In this document: positions 7,452 to 14,436 of the stretch, one piece after another
How the letters are laid out: every line of letters begins with the position of its first letter
Numbering within the stretch: the stretch's first letter is position 1
Origin: DASSLY01 sp035689185
GTDB taxonomy: Bacteria > Actinomycetota > Actinomycetes > Actinomycetales > Dermatophilaceae
Length of the DNA stretch: 20,737 nt
Reading direction: 5' to 3'
Assembly: GCA_035689185.1 (NCBI GenBank)
Contig: DASSLY010000034.1
Location: forward strand, 1 to 20,737
Notes under the pieces: generated by a model
Told to the model about the DNA's origin: nothing
What the model saw: the letters and a program-made list of their open reading frames with translations, nothing else
The model's database searches: none
Translations under genes and position numbers: made by a program

Positions 7452-7847
7452 ATGTCTGGCAGCGTGGTGGTGCTCGACACCGATGTGGGGAGCCATCTCT
7501 TCGCGATGAAAGGCCGAGCGCACCCGGAACTGGCGAAGTGGCAGACGCTGCTCCGGGGCAGGACGGTAGCCATCGCCTTCCAGACGCGGGCAGAAGTGCT
7601 GGCCTGGGTTATCATCCGTGATCTCGGCGAGCCGCGACGAACTTCGATAATAGCCCAGCTGGATAACACCGCCACTGTTCCGGCCGATGAAGCAGTCATC
7701 CAGCGTTACGCCCAGCTGACGGCGGATGCTCGTCGTCGCGGAGACGCTTTGGGAGCCAAGGAACACACCGCCGACCGATGGGTCGCAGCGACTGCTGCGA
7801 GAACTCCTCGAAGGCTGTTGCGACCTCTTCATTGTGAAGCCGCCTGA
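7452..7847 (+). CDS. PIN-domain (VapC-like) protein with truncated C-terminus
   Basis: A 131-residue PIN-family protein. Asp9 (VVVLDTDVGSHLF), Glu48 (TRAEVLAW) and Asp108 (EHTADRWVAATA) correspond to the first three acidic residues of the active site. After AATA the expected final strand with the fourth acidic residue is replaced by an Arg/Leu-rich tail, TPRRLLRPLHCEAA, and the gene overlaps the 3' end of the convergent fic gene by 19 bp. This suggests that a rearrangement bringing in fic, or a frameshift, removed the end of the domain. It begins 9 nt after the preceding broken gene. Ribonuclease activity is doubtful. The start ATG at 7452 has only a weak ribosome-binding site. Confidence 0.65.
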   Translation: MSGSVVVLDTDVGSHLFAMKGRAHPELAKWQTLLRGRTVAIAFQTRAEVLAWVIIRDLGEPRRTSIIAQLDNTATVPADEAVIQRYAQLTADARRRGDALGAKEHTADRWVAATAARTPRRLLRPLHCEAA

Positions 7848-9031
7848 CCCGTAATCACATCGATGACGCGGGGGGCGTAGAAGCGCCGCGCGTAACGACT
7901 CTCAAAACGAAGCTGGCGCAGCACGCCGAGATCAACCAGGTCGCCGATCAGCTTGTTGGCCCTGGGGTAGGTGACCCCGATCGCCTGCTGGACGTCGACA
8001 ACGCTGAACTCCAGGTTTGCGACGGCAAAGTCGATCACGGCGTGAGCAGTATCCGCTCGCAGCTTGGAAGCTCGCACGATCTGCTTGAGGTCGCCCTGCA
8101 CCTCGACCAACGCCAGCATCTGCGCGCGCGTCGCCACGGCTGACTCGTGCAGCCCCTCCGCGAAGAACCGGACCCACTCGTTCCAGGCCGAATCAGCACT
8201 CACATTCGTGAGGCGGTCGTAGTACGCCTGACGCCGGGCCTCGAACCACGGCGATACGGTCAAGGTCGGTTCGGTCAGCACGCCGAGCTGGTGCAGCTGC
8301 AGGACGACCAAGAGCCGCCCGATGCGGCCGTTGCCGTCGTTGAACGGGTGGATCGTCTCGAACTGGTAGTGCGCCATCGCAGCAGCGACCACCGGGTCAA
8401 ATGTGGAGGCCGTCGTCGGGGCAGCCACCCAGTCCAGCACCTCCACGAGGGCCCGCCACAGGTCATCGCCTGGGGGCTGCGGGATGAAGCGGGCCATGGT
8501 GACCGGCTCCCCGGGATGGCTGCCCAGGACGACTTGAACGTCACGGACCTGCCCTGCGGATCTTGTGTCGGAGCTGGTGCCGCGGACCAGGCGGGCCTGG
8601 ATGTCACAGATGAGCCCGACGGTCAGGGGTCGGCCTGACGCCAACCAAGCGAAGGCATGCTCGGCAGCCGCGACGTAGTTGAAGACCTCGAGGAGCTCGG
8701 GCGTTGCCGGCGTGCGCTCGTCGGCCGTCAAGACCTCTTGTAGCGGAACGTAGGTTCCTTCCAGGGCCGACGTGCTCTGCGCTTCACGTCGGAGCGCGGG
8801 TTGGCGGAACAGCGTGGGGTTGGTCAGCTGTTGGGCGGTGGCGTCCAGTGCCGCCAGCGCAGCACGCGCACCACCTACGGCGAGGAATGTCGACGGGCTC
8901 AGTGGCGGCATACTGTCTGGCAGAGGGTCCGGAACGAAAGCGACATGCTCCCAGGGCCCGCGACGTGGGTCCGTCCCGAAGATGGGGACGAGGCGCCCCG
9001 CGCTGGACGCTCCGTACCGGGTCGGATCCAC
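7829..9031 (-). CDS. Fic-family protein adenylyltransferase, class II (N-terminal inhibitory helix)
   Basis: A 400-residue Fic protein; the family transfers AMP or related groups from nucleotides to target proteins. The full catalytic loop HPFNDGNGRIGR is at 228-239. An inhibitory motif of the (S/T)xxxE(G/N) type, TSALEG, lies at 87-92 ahead of the Fic core, so this is an auto-inhibited class II enzyme in which Glu91 should block the nucleotide site. The N-terminus (DPTRYG, then VAFVPDPLP) is typical of long Fic proteins, and residues about 330-390 form a winged helix (VDVQQAIGVTYPRANKLIGDLVDLGVL). The GTG at 9031 is chosen because DPTRYG follows directly and a -10 box lies 7 nt upstream; ATGs at 9097 and 9094 are alternatives. 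It is divergent from hsdM and convergent with the PIN gene. Target proteins are unknown. Confidence 0.88.
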   Translation of the reverse strand: MDPTRYGASSAGRLVPIFGTDPRRGPWEHVAFVPDPLPDSMPPLSPSTFLAVGGARAALAALDATAQQLTNPTLFRQPALRREAQSTSALEGTYVPLQEVLTADERTPATPELLEVFNYVAAAEHAFAWLASGRPLTVGLICDIQARLVRGTSSDTRSAGQVRDVQVVLGSHPGEPVTMARFIPQPPGDDLWRALVEVLDWVAAPTTASTFDPVVAAAMAHYQFETIHPFNDGNGRIGRLLVVLQLHQLGVLTEPTLTVSPWFEARRQAYYDRLTNVSADSAWNEWVRFFAEGLHESAVATRAQMLALVEVQGDLKQIVRASKLRADTAHAVIDFAVANLEFSVVDVQQAIGVTYPRANKLIGDLVDLGVLRQLRFESRYARRFYAPRVIDVITGQAASQ

Positions 9032-9038
9032 AAACGTA

Positions 9039-9044
9039 ACGCTA
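9039..9044 (-). promoter_or_regulatory. -10 box of a likely leaderless fic promoter
   Basis: On the minus strand TAGCGT (TANNNT) ends 7 nt before the chosen fic GTG at 9031, the same spacing as at hsdR and the DAHP synthase gene. No Shine-Dalgarno sequence is present. This supports the GTG over the upstream ATGs. Confidence 0.4.
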
Positions 9045-9136
9045 CCCGGCCCTGGCTTACATTTTGCCGGGGAGACTGCTCCATGTGGATACATCATCAG
9101 ACCTATGTTGGACGGCGGACGGAACGGCCTGTCTGG

Positions 9137-9142
9137 CACACT
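9137..9142 (+). promoter_or_regulatory. weak -10-like element before hsdM
   Basis: CACACT, preceded by TGG, ends 6 nt before the hsdM GTG at 9149. It misses the first T of TANNNT, so it is a weak match, but hsdM has no ribosome-binding site and no upstream co-directional gene closer than 1.3 kb. It therefore needs a promoter in the 117-bp gap shared with the divergent fic gene. Confidence 0.25.
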
Positions 9143-9148
9143 GCGGCG

Positions 9149-10636
9149 GTGAGCGACGCCCGGCGGCTGGTCGACAAGCTGTGGTCGTACTGCAACATCC
9201 TGCGCGACGACGGTGTCGGCACGATCGAGTACACCGAGCAGCTGACCTACCTGCTCTTCCTCAAGATGGCCCACGAGCGCGCGACGCGCAGGCTCGGCCG
9301 CGAGCAGATCCTGCCCGAGGAGTACTCGTGGCAACGGCTGCTGGACGCGACGGGCGTGAGCTTGGAGGTCGAGTACACGCGGATCCTGCTCGGCCTGGCC
9401 CGCCAGCCCGGAGTCGTCGGCACCATCTTCCGCAAGGCGCAGAACCGCATCCAGGACCCAGCCAAGCTGCGGCGGCTGGTCGTCGACCTGATCGACCAGG
9501 AGCACTGGTCCCAGGCCGGCACCGACATCAAGGGCGACGCCTACGAGGAGCTGCTCTCCAAGGGCGCCGAAGACGTCAAGTCCGGCGCCGGCCAGTACTT
9601 CACCCCCCGGCCACTGATCCAGGCGATCGTCGACGTCATACAGCCGACCGTGGCGGACACCGTCGTCGACCCGGCCTGCGGGACCGGCGGTTTCCTGCTC
9701 GTCGCCCACGAGCACGCCGCCCGCGGCGCGGCGTCGATGACCCCGACCGAGCGCGACCATCTCCGTGACAAGTTCGTCCGGGGCTATGAGCTGGTCGACG
9801 GCACCGCCCGGCTGGCCGCGATGAACCTGCTGCTGCACGGCATAGGAACGGCCAGGGGCAGTTCGCTCATTGACGTTCGCGACTCGCTGATCGCCGACCC
9901 GGGGCAGCGCTGGTCGGTCGTCCTGTCCAACCCGCCGTTCGGCCGGAAGTCCTCGCTCACCATGGTCGGCGCCGACGGGCGTGAGGTGCGCGAGGACCGC
10001 GAGATCGAGCGGCCGGACTTCGCGGCGACCACCAGCAACAAGCAGCTCAACTTCGTCCAGCACATCATGACCATCCTGGACACGTCCGGTCGGGCCGCGG
10101 TGGTGCTGCCGGACAACGTCCTGTTCGAAGGCGGCGCGGGCGAGACCATCCGCCGCAAGCTGCTCACCCAGTTCGAGCTGCACACGATGCTGCGACTGCC
10201 GACCGGGCTGTTCTACGCCCAGGGCGTCAAGGCCAACGTGCTCTTCTTCGACAAGCGCCCGGCCCGGCCCGAGGCACCGTGGACCGACCGACTGTGGGTC
10301 TACGACCTGCGCACCAACACGCACTTCACGCTGAAGCAGAACCCGCTGCGCCGTGCGGACCTCGACGACTTCGTCACCGCATACAAGCCGGGTATGCCGC
10401 GCAGCTCACGGGAGGACGGCGAACGCTGGCGCTGCTTCGGCTACGAGGAGCTGGTCGCCCGCGACAAGGCCAACCTGGACATTACCTGGCTCAAGGACGA
10501 CTCCCTGGATGACGTCGACAACCTGGCCTCGCCGGAGGTCATCGCCCGCGAGATCGTCGAAGACCTCACCGCCGCCCTGGCGGAGTTCGAGGCCGTCGCG
10601 GCGGCGTTGGAGGTCCAGCTGACCGGACCCGACTGA
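9149..10636 (+). CDS. hsdM: type I restriction-modification methyltransferase (M) subunit
   Basis: A 495-residue N6-adenine DNA methyltransferase. Residues 1-130 form the HsdM N-terminal helical domain (LWSYCNILRDDG, QLTYLLFLKMAHE). The methyltransferase core has GQYFTPR (148-154), S-adenosylmethionine motif I DPACGTGGF (174-182) and catalytic motif IV NPPFG (261-265), followed by a conserved NKQLNFVQHIM segment. With two HsdS-specified half sites it methylates host DNA and forms the core of the restriction complex. The GTG at 9149 is chosen because homology starts there; the open frame runs on upstream across the fic promoter without family features. The gene stands 3.6 kb beyond hsdS, separated by mrr, a broken gene pair and the opposing fic, whereas hsdM and hsdS are normally adjacent. 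All motifs are intact. Confidence 0.93.
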   Translation: MSDARRLVDKLWSYCNILRDDGVGTIEYTEQLTYLLFLKMAHERATRRLGREQILPEEYSWQRLLDATGVSLEVEYTRILLGLARQPGVVGTIFRKAQNRIQDPAKLRRLVVDLIDQEHWSQAGTDIKGDAYEELLSKGAEDVKSGAGQYFTPRPLIQAIVDVIQPTVADTVVDPACGTGGFLLVAHEHAARGAASMTPTERDHLRDKFVRGYELVDGTARLAAMNLLLHGIGTARGSSLIDVRDSLIADPGQRWSVVLSNPPFGRKSSLTMVGADGREVREDREIERPDFAATTSNKQLNFVQHIMTILDTSGRAAVVLPDNVLFEGGAGETIRRKLLTQFELHTMLRLPTGLFYAQGVKANVLFFDKRPARPEAPWTDRLWVYDLRTNTHFTLKQNPLRRADLDDFVTAYKPGMPRSSREDGERWRCFGYEELVARDKANLDITWLKDDSLDDVDNLASPEVIAREIVEDLTAALAEFEAVAAALEVQLTGPD

Positions 10637-10648
10637 CAGCGCAGCCTG

Positions 10649-11239
10649 CTACTCCTGGTAGGAGTACCGCTCCTCGCGCCAGGCGTCGCCGACCAGATGG
10701 TAGCCGCGGTCCTCCCAGAAGCCGCGCTGGGGGAACTGCTGGTACTCCAGCGACTGCACCCACTTGGGGCCCTTGTAGCCGTAGAGGCGCGGCAGCACCA
10801 GCCGGACCGGCCAGCCGTGCTCGGGCGTCAGCGGCAGACCGTCCAGGTGGGTGGCGAAGATGGCGTCGTCGCAGGCCAGGTCCGCCAGCCGGATGCTGCT
10901 GCTGTAGCCCCAGACAGCGGAGACGAGCACGTGTCCCACCTCCGGCGCCGGCGGTGCCAGGTCCAGGATGGTGCGGGCGGCCACGCCGTCCCAGCGCAGG
11001 TCCGTGACCGACCACCCGGCGGCGCAGTGGTGGTCGGCCCGAACCGCCGCCCGGGGCAGCGCCGTGAAGTCCTCCCACCGCAGCATGGTGGCCCCGCCGT
11101 CGAGGGTGTCGCCCCCGATGTTCAGTGACCATCTGGACAGGTCGATCCTGGGCACCTTGCCATAGTGCTTCGTGCGTAGCTGCGCCACCTCGTGCTGCCC
11201 CGGGGGCAGCTGGTCGGTGGGCTGCTGCGAAGCCGTCAC
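10649..11239 (-). CDS. molybdopterin-dependent oxidoreductase, sulfite-oxidase-like, cytosolic
   Basis: A 196-residue protein of the oxidoreductase molybdopterin-binding fold seen in sulfite oxidase and in MsrP/YedY. Cys72 in DHHCAAGWS is the expected molybdenum ligand; WGYSSSIRLADL and GYKGPKWVQSLEY are typical later motifs. It is a minimal single domain without signal peptide, twin-arginine motif or haem domain, so it is probably cytoplasmic. The GTG at 11239 overlaps the stop of the DAHP synthase gene as GTGA, so the two are probably translated together; the frame extends further upstream but only as shadow of that gene. The substrate is unknown, and no link to aromatic biosynthesis is established. 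The 3' end faces hsdM with only a 12-bp gap. Confidence 0.85.
   Translation of the reverse strand: MTASQQPTDQLPPGQHEVAQLRTKHYGKVPRIDLSRWSLNIGGDTLDGGATMLRWEDFTALPRAAVRADHHCAAGWSVTDLRWDGVAARTILDLAPPAPEVGHVLVSAVWGYSSSIRLADLACDDAIFATHLDGLPLTPEHGWPVRLVLPRLYGYKGPKWVQSLEYQQFPQRGFWEDRGYHLVGDAWREERYSYQE
10650..10666. terminator. perfect short hairpin after hsdM
   Basis: TACTCCT and AGGAGTA pair exactly around a GGT loop, starting 13 nt after the hsdM stop. The sequence also encodes the last residues of the convergent oxidoreductase gene. There is no T-run, so it would be an atypical terminator; it could slow or end transcription in either direction between the two convergent genes. Confidence 0.35.
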
Positions 11240-12564
11240 GGCTGGCTGAGCATCTCCGCGACGAGGAACGCCAGCTCCAGACTCTGCTGGTGGTTCAGCC
11301 GCGGGTCGCACGCGGTCTCGTACCGGTTCCCGAGGTCGGCGTCGAGGATCTTCTCCGCGCCGCCGACGCACTCGGTGACGTCGTTGCCGGTGAGCTCGAT
11401 GTGGATGCCGCCGGGGACGGTGCCGAGTTCGCGGTGTACCTCGAAGAAGCCGCGCACCTCCTCGATGATGTCCTCGAAGTCGCGGGTCTTGTAGCCCGAG
11501 GCCGACTCGTAGGTGTTGCCGTGCATCGGGTCGCAGATCCAGGTCACCAGCGCGCCGGTCGCCGCCACCTTGGCTACCAGCGGCGGCAGCACGTCCCGGA
11601 CCTGGCGGGCCCCCATCCGGGTGATGAAGGTCAGTCGTCCCGGCTCCCGCTCCGGGTCGAGCCGCTCGATGAGCTGCAGCGCGTGGTCCGGATCGGCGCC
11701 GGGACCCAGCTTGACCCCGATCGGGTTGCGGATCCTTGAGACGAAGTCGATGTGCGCGCCGTCCAGGTCCCGGGTCCGGTCGCCGACCCAGACGAAGTGA
11801 CCGGCGACGTCATACGGCTGGCCGGTCCGGGAGTCGATCCGCGTCAGCGGGCGTTCGTAGTCCAGCAGCAACGCCTCGTGACAGGCGAAGAACTCCACCG
11901 TGCGCAAGGCGTCGAAGTCGGCGCCGCAGGCGGCCATGAACTTCATCGCCTTGTCGATGTCGCGGGCCAGCCGCTCGTACCGGGCGTTCGCGGCGTTGGC
12001 CACGAACCCGCGGTTCCAGTCGTGCACGTGGCGCAGGTCGGCGAAGCCGCCGGTGGTGAAGGCCCGGACCAGGTTCAGCGTGGCCGAGCTGGCGTTGTAG
12101 GCCCGGACCAGCCGGTTGGGGTCCGGGATGCGGGCCTGCGCGTCGAAGGCGATGTCATTGACCATGTCCCCGCGGTAGGCCGGCAGGGTCACCCCGGCGC
12201 GGGTCTCGGTGTCCTTGCTGCGCGGCTTGGCGTACTGCCCGGCCATCCGGCCGACCTTCACCACCGGCATGCTCGCGCCGTAGGTGAGCACCGCCGCCAT
12301 CTGCAGGATCGTCTTGATCCGGTCGCGGATGTTGTCGGCGGTGGCGGCCGCGAACGTCTCGGCGCAGTCCCCGCCTTGCAGCACGAACACCTCTCCCCGC
12401 GCCGCGTCGGCCAGCCGGCCCCGCAGCACGTCGCACTCGCCTGCGAACACCAGCGGCGGGTAGGTCGCCAGGGTCTGGACCGCGGCGTCCAGTGCCGCCC
12501 GGTCCGGCCAAGGCGGCTGCTGGGCCGCATGCAGCCCGGAGTCGGCAACTGCGGGGATGCTCAC
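11236..12564 (-). CDS. aroG: class II 3-deoxy-D-arabino-heptulosonate 7-phosphate (DAHP) synthase
   Basis: A 442-residue enzyme condensing phosphoenolpyruvate and erythrose 4-phosphate, the first step of the shikimate pathway. It is of the plant/Mycobacterium class II type: GGDCAETF with metal ligand Cys67, VLTYGASMPVVKVGRMAGQY (92-111), CDPMHGNTYES with His349, HIELTGNDVTEC with Glu390, and RYETACDPRLN with Asp420; these match the four metal ligands known for the M. tuberculosis enzyme. The GTG at 12564 is chosen over an in-frame ATG at 12615 because a TACCCT box lies 7 nt upstream and the length then fits the family. The N-terminus is slightly shorter than the mycobacterial enzyme, so allosteric control may differ. 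Its stop overlaps the start of the molybdopterin oxidoreductase gene. It is divergent from the DUF1028 gene. Confidence 0.95.
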   Translation of the reverse strand: MSIPAVADSGLHAAQQPPWPDRAALDAAVQTLATYPPLVFAGECDVLRGRLADAARGEVFVLQGGDCAETFAAATADNIRDRIKTILQMAAVLTYGASMPVVKVGRMAGQYAKPRSKDTETRAGVTLPAYRGDMVNDIAFDAQARIPDPNRLVRAYNASSATLNLVRAFTTGGFADLRHVHDWNRGFVANAANARYERLARDIDKAMKFMAACGADFDALRTVEFFACHEALLLDYERPLTRIDSRTGQPYDVAGHFVWVGDRTRDLDGAHIDFVSRIRNPIGVKLGPGADPDHALQLIERLDPEREPGRLTFITRMGARQVRDVLPPLVAKVAATGALVTWICDPMHGNTYESASGYKTRDFEDIIEEVRGFFEVHRELGTVPGGIHIELTGNDVTECVGGAEKILDADLGNRYETACDPRLNHQQSLELAFLVAEMLSQP

Positions 12565-12571
12565 GACGTCC

Positions 12572-12577
12572 AGGGTA
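12572..12577 (-). promoter_or_regulatory. -10 box of a likely leaderless DAHP synthase promoter
   Basis: On the minus strand TACCCT (TANNNT) ends 7 nt before the GTG at 12564, placing the transcription start on the start codon. There is no ribosome-binding site. The same geometry occurs at hsdR and fic. Confidence 0.5.
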
Positions 12578-12680
12578 GTTGCGCCCGTGACCGGCAATGT
12601 CCACCACCCACGCACCGCGTCGCGATGGCCGGATCGTGCCGGCCAGCTGGGCCGGTATGCGGGGTGGTTGGCTAGGCGAC

Positions 12681-13502
12681 GTGACCTTCTCCATCGTGGC
12701 CCGGGCCGGGGACGCCTACGGCGTGGCGGTGGCCAGCAAGTTCATCGCGGTGGGCTCCGTGGTGCCGGACGCACGAACCGGAGTCGGCGCCGTCGCCACC
12801 CAGGCGATGGCGCGGGTGTCCTTCCGGCAGCGCGCGCTGGCGCTGCTGGCGCAGGGGTGCTCCGCGGACGAGACGGCCAGGCAGCTGGTCGGCGCCGACG
12901 AGGCACCGGAGCACCGGCAGCTGGGGGTGGTGTCCGACCGCGACGAGGCGTCCTACACCGGTGCGCAGTGCCTGGACTGGGCCGGCGGGCTGACCGGCCG
13001 GGACGACACCGGCGGGTACGCCATCCAGGGCAACATCCTGGCCGGGGAGAAGGTCGTGCTGGACATGCGACGGGCGTACCTGGCCGCGGCGGGCGCCCCG
13101 CTGCCGCAGCGGCTGATGGCGGCCCTGGTCGCCGGTGACCAGGCCGGTGGGGACCGGCGCGGCCGGCAGTCGGCGGCGGTGTATGCGGTGCAGCCGGGCG
13201 CGGGGTACGACGGGTGCGGTGTGCTCGCCGACATCCGGGTCGACGAGCACCCGGACGCGACCAACGAGCTGGCCCGGGTGCTGGACCTGTGGGACCTGTA
13301 CTTCGGCCGACCGACCGAGGTGCTGCGGCTGCGCGGCAACCTCGAGGCCGAGGTGCGGCAGCGGCTTTCGGCGCTGGGCCGCACCCAGGCCGACCTGCAG
13401 GCGGCGCTGTCGGACTGGGCCGGGGAGGCCAACCTGGAGATGCGGCTGGTGGCGGACGGCATCGACGCCCGGGTCCTGGACCAGCTGCGCCAAGCCACCT
13501 GA
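12681..13502 (+). CDS. DUF1028 family protein, putative Ntn-hydrolase fold
   Basis: A 273-residue DUF1028 protein. The family begins with a TFSIVA strand and a GVAVASKFIAVGSVVP segment, both present here at residues 2-30, and continues with GVGAVATQA, GYAIQGNILAG and the ADIRVDEHPD stretch. DUF1028 proteins are thought to resemble N-terminal-nucleophile hydrolases such as glycosylasparaginase; activity is not established. The GTG at 12681 is chosen because the conserved sequence starts with its second codon; in-frame starts at 12597 and 12657 would add residues without family support. It is divergent from the DAHP synthase gene with a 116-bp gap. The last 50 or so residues form a helical region about peptidoglycan-binding-like in look, but I cannot assign it. 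Confidence 0.8.
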   Translation: MTFSIVARAGDAYGVAVASKFIAVGSVVPDARTGVGAVATQAMARVSFRQRALALLAQGCSADETARQLVGADEAPEHRQLGVVSDRDEASYTGAQCLDWAGGLTGRDDTGGYAIQGNILAGEKVVLDMRRAYLAAAGAPLPQRLMAALVAGDQAGGDRRGRQSAAVYAVQPGAGYDGCGVLADIRVDEHPDATNELARVLDLWDLYFGRPTEVLRLRGNLEAEVRQRLSALGRTQADLQAALSDWAGEANLEMRLVADGIDARVLDQLRQAT

Positions 13503-13503
13503 G

Positions 13504-13722
13504 CCGAGCACACCGGCGGAGCGCCAGGCACACCGCCGCCCGTGCGCCCGATGACCCGCTCGTGCGCGCTACCCGTCCGAGCACACCAGCGGAGCGCCAC
13601 GCACACCGCCGGACCGCCACGCACACCGCCGCTCGTGCGCGCCACCCGTCCGAGCACACCACCGGAGCGCCACGCACACCGCCGCCCGTGCGCCCGGTGA
13701 CCCGCTCGTGCGCACCGATGCT
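13504..13722. repeat. three tandem copies of a 73-bp repeat
   Basis: Copies start at 13504, 13577 and 13650, each with CCGAGCACACC, and each is 73 bp long. Copies 1 and 3 agree nearly throughout (shared CGCCGCCCGTGCGCCC and GACCCGCTCGTGCGC); copy 2 has its middle (residue 35-56 of the unit) replaced by a second CCGCCACGCACACCGCCG block, suggesting internal recombination. The array fills the 244-bp gap between the DUF1028 stop and the end of the convergent macR gene. No gene is visible here; the frames read through it only because it lacks stops. Confidence 0.85.
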
Positions 13723-13746
13723 GCGGACCCCGGCCGTCGGGTCTGC

Positions 13747-14436
13747 TCAGCCGGGCGGCGCGGGCCCGTCCAGCCCCTTGGCGATGGCGAACCGGACCAG
13801 CTCGATCCGGTTGTGCAGCTGCAGCTTGTTGAGCGTGTTCTGCACGTGGTTCTGCACGGTGCGGTGGGAGATGAACAGGTGGGTCGCGATCTGCTTGTAG
13901 GACATCCCGGTCGCGACCAGCCGCAGCACCTCGGTCTCCCGGTCGGTGAGCTCGGGGACCTGCGCCCCGCGGGTCACCTCCGGGTGGGCGGCCAGCCGGC
14001 GGAACTCCCCCAGCACCAGGCCGGCCAGCCCCGGGGTGAAGACCGCCTTGCCGCGGGCGGTGTGCCGGACCGCGTCGAGGAACTCCTCGCGTCCGGACGA
14101 CTTCAGCAGGTAACCCGTCGCCCCCGCCTTGACCGCCTCCAGCACGTCCTGCTGCTCGGCGCTGGCCGACAGGATGAGCACGTGTGTGGCGATGCCGGCA
14201 GCAAGGATTGCCGAGCAGACCTCGTGACCGCGCAGGCCCGGGAGGTTGAGGTCGAGCACGAGCACGTCCGGACGGGTGGCCAGGGTGCGGCGGACCGCCG
14301 CCGGGCCGTCGTCGGCTGTGGCCACCACGACGAAGCCGGCGTCGCTCAGGTCCCGGGCCACGGCGTCGCGCCACATCGGGTGGTCGTCGGCCACGAGGAC
14401 CCGCACCGCACGGTCCGACTCGGCCTTGCCACCCAT
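13747..14436 (-). CDS. macR: response regulator, NarL/FixJ (LuxR) type, MacR-like
   Basis: A 229-residue two-component response regulator. The receiver domain (11-130) has the acidic pair Asp17-Asp18, phospho-acceptor Asp62 (VLVLDLNLPG), Ser90 and Lys112. A LuxR-type helix-turn-helix occupies about 161-225 (LTDRETEVLRLVATGMSYKQIA, then ISHRTVQNHVQNTLNKL). The ATG at 14436 overlaps the histidine kinase stop by one base (TGATG), so the pair is co-translated. With the neighbouring kinase of the DUF5931-type layout it matches the MacRS pair, which in Streptomyces affects morphogenesis and actinorhodin production; targets in this organism are unknown. Confidence 0.9.
   Translation of the reverse strand: MGGKAESDRAVRVLVADDHPMWRDAVARDLSDAGFVVVATADDGPAAVRRTLATRPDVLVLDLNLPGLRGHEVCSAILAAGIATHVLILSASAEQQDVLEAVKAGATGYLLKSSGREEFLDAVRHTARGKAVFTPGLAGLVLGEFRRLAAHPEVTRGAQVPELTDRETEVLRLVATGMSYKQIATHLFISHRTVQNHVQNTLNKLQLHNRIELVRFAIAKGLDGPAPPG

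Noticed and set aside
9045..9071. Inverted repeat CCCGGC/GCCGGG around 15 nt in the fic promoter.
   Set aside because: Six-base GC-only arms with a long spacer are expected by chance in this composition; kept only as a weak operator possibility.
9032..10324. Upstream extension of the fic frame over hsdM.
   Set aside because: It is antisense to the methyltransferase core; Fic homology begins with the DPTRYG segment at 9031.
779..10636. Mobile element or attachment sites bounding the defence island.
   Set aside because: No integrase, transposase, tRNA gene or flanking direct repeat could be identified by eye.
13504..13722. CRISPR array.
   Set aside because: Units are contiguous 73-bp tandem copies with no unique spacers, and no cas genes are present.
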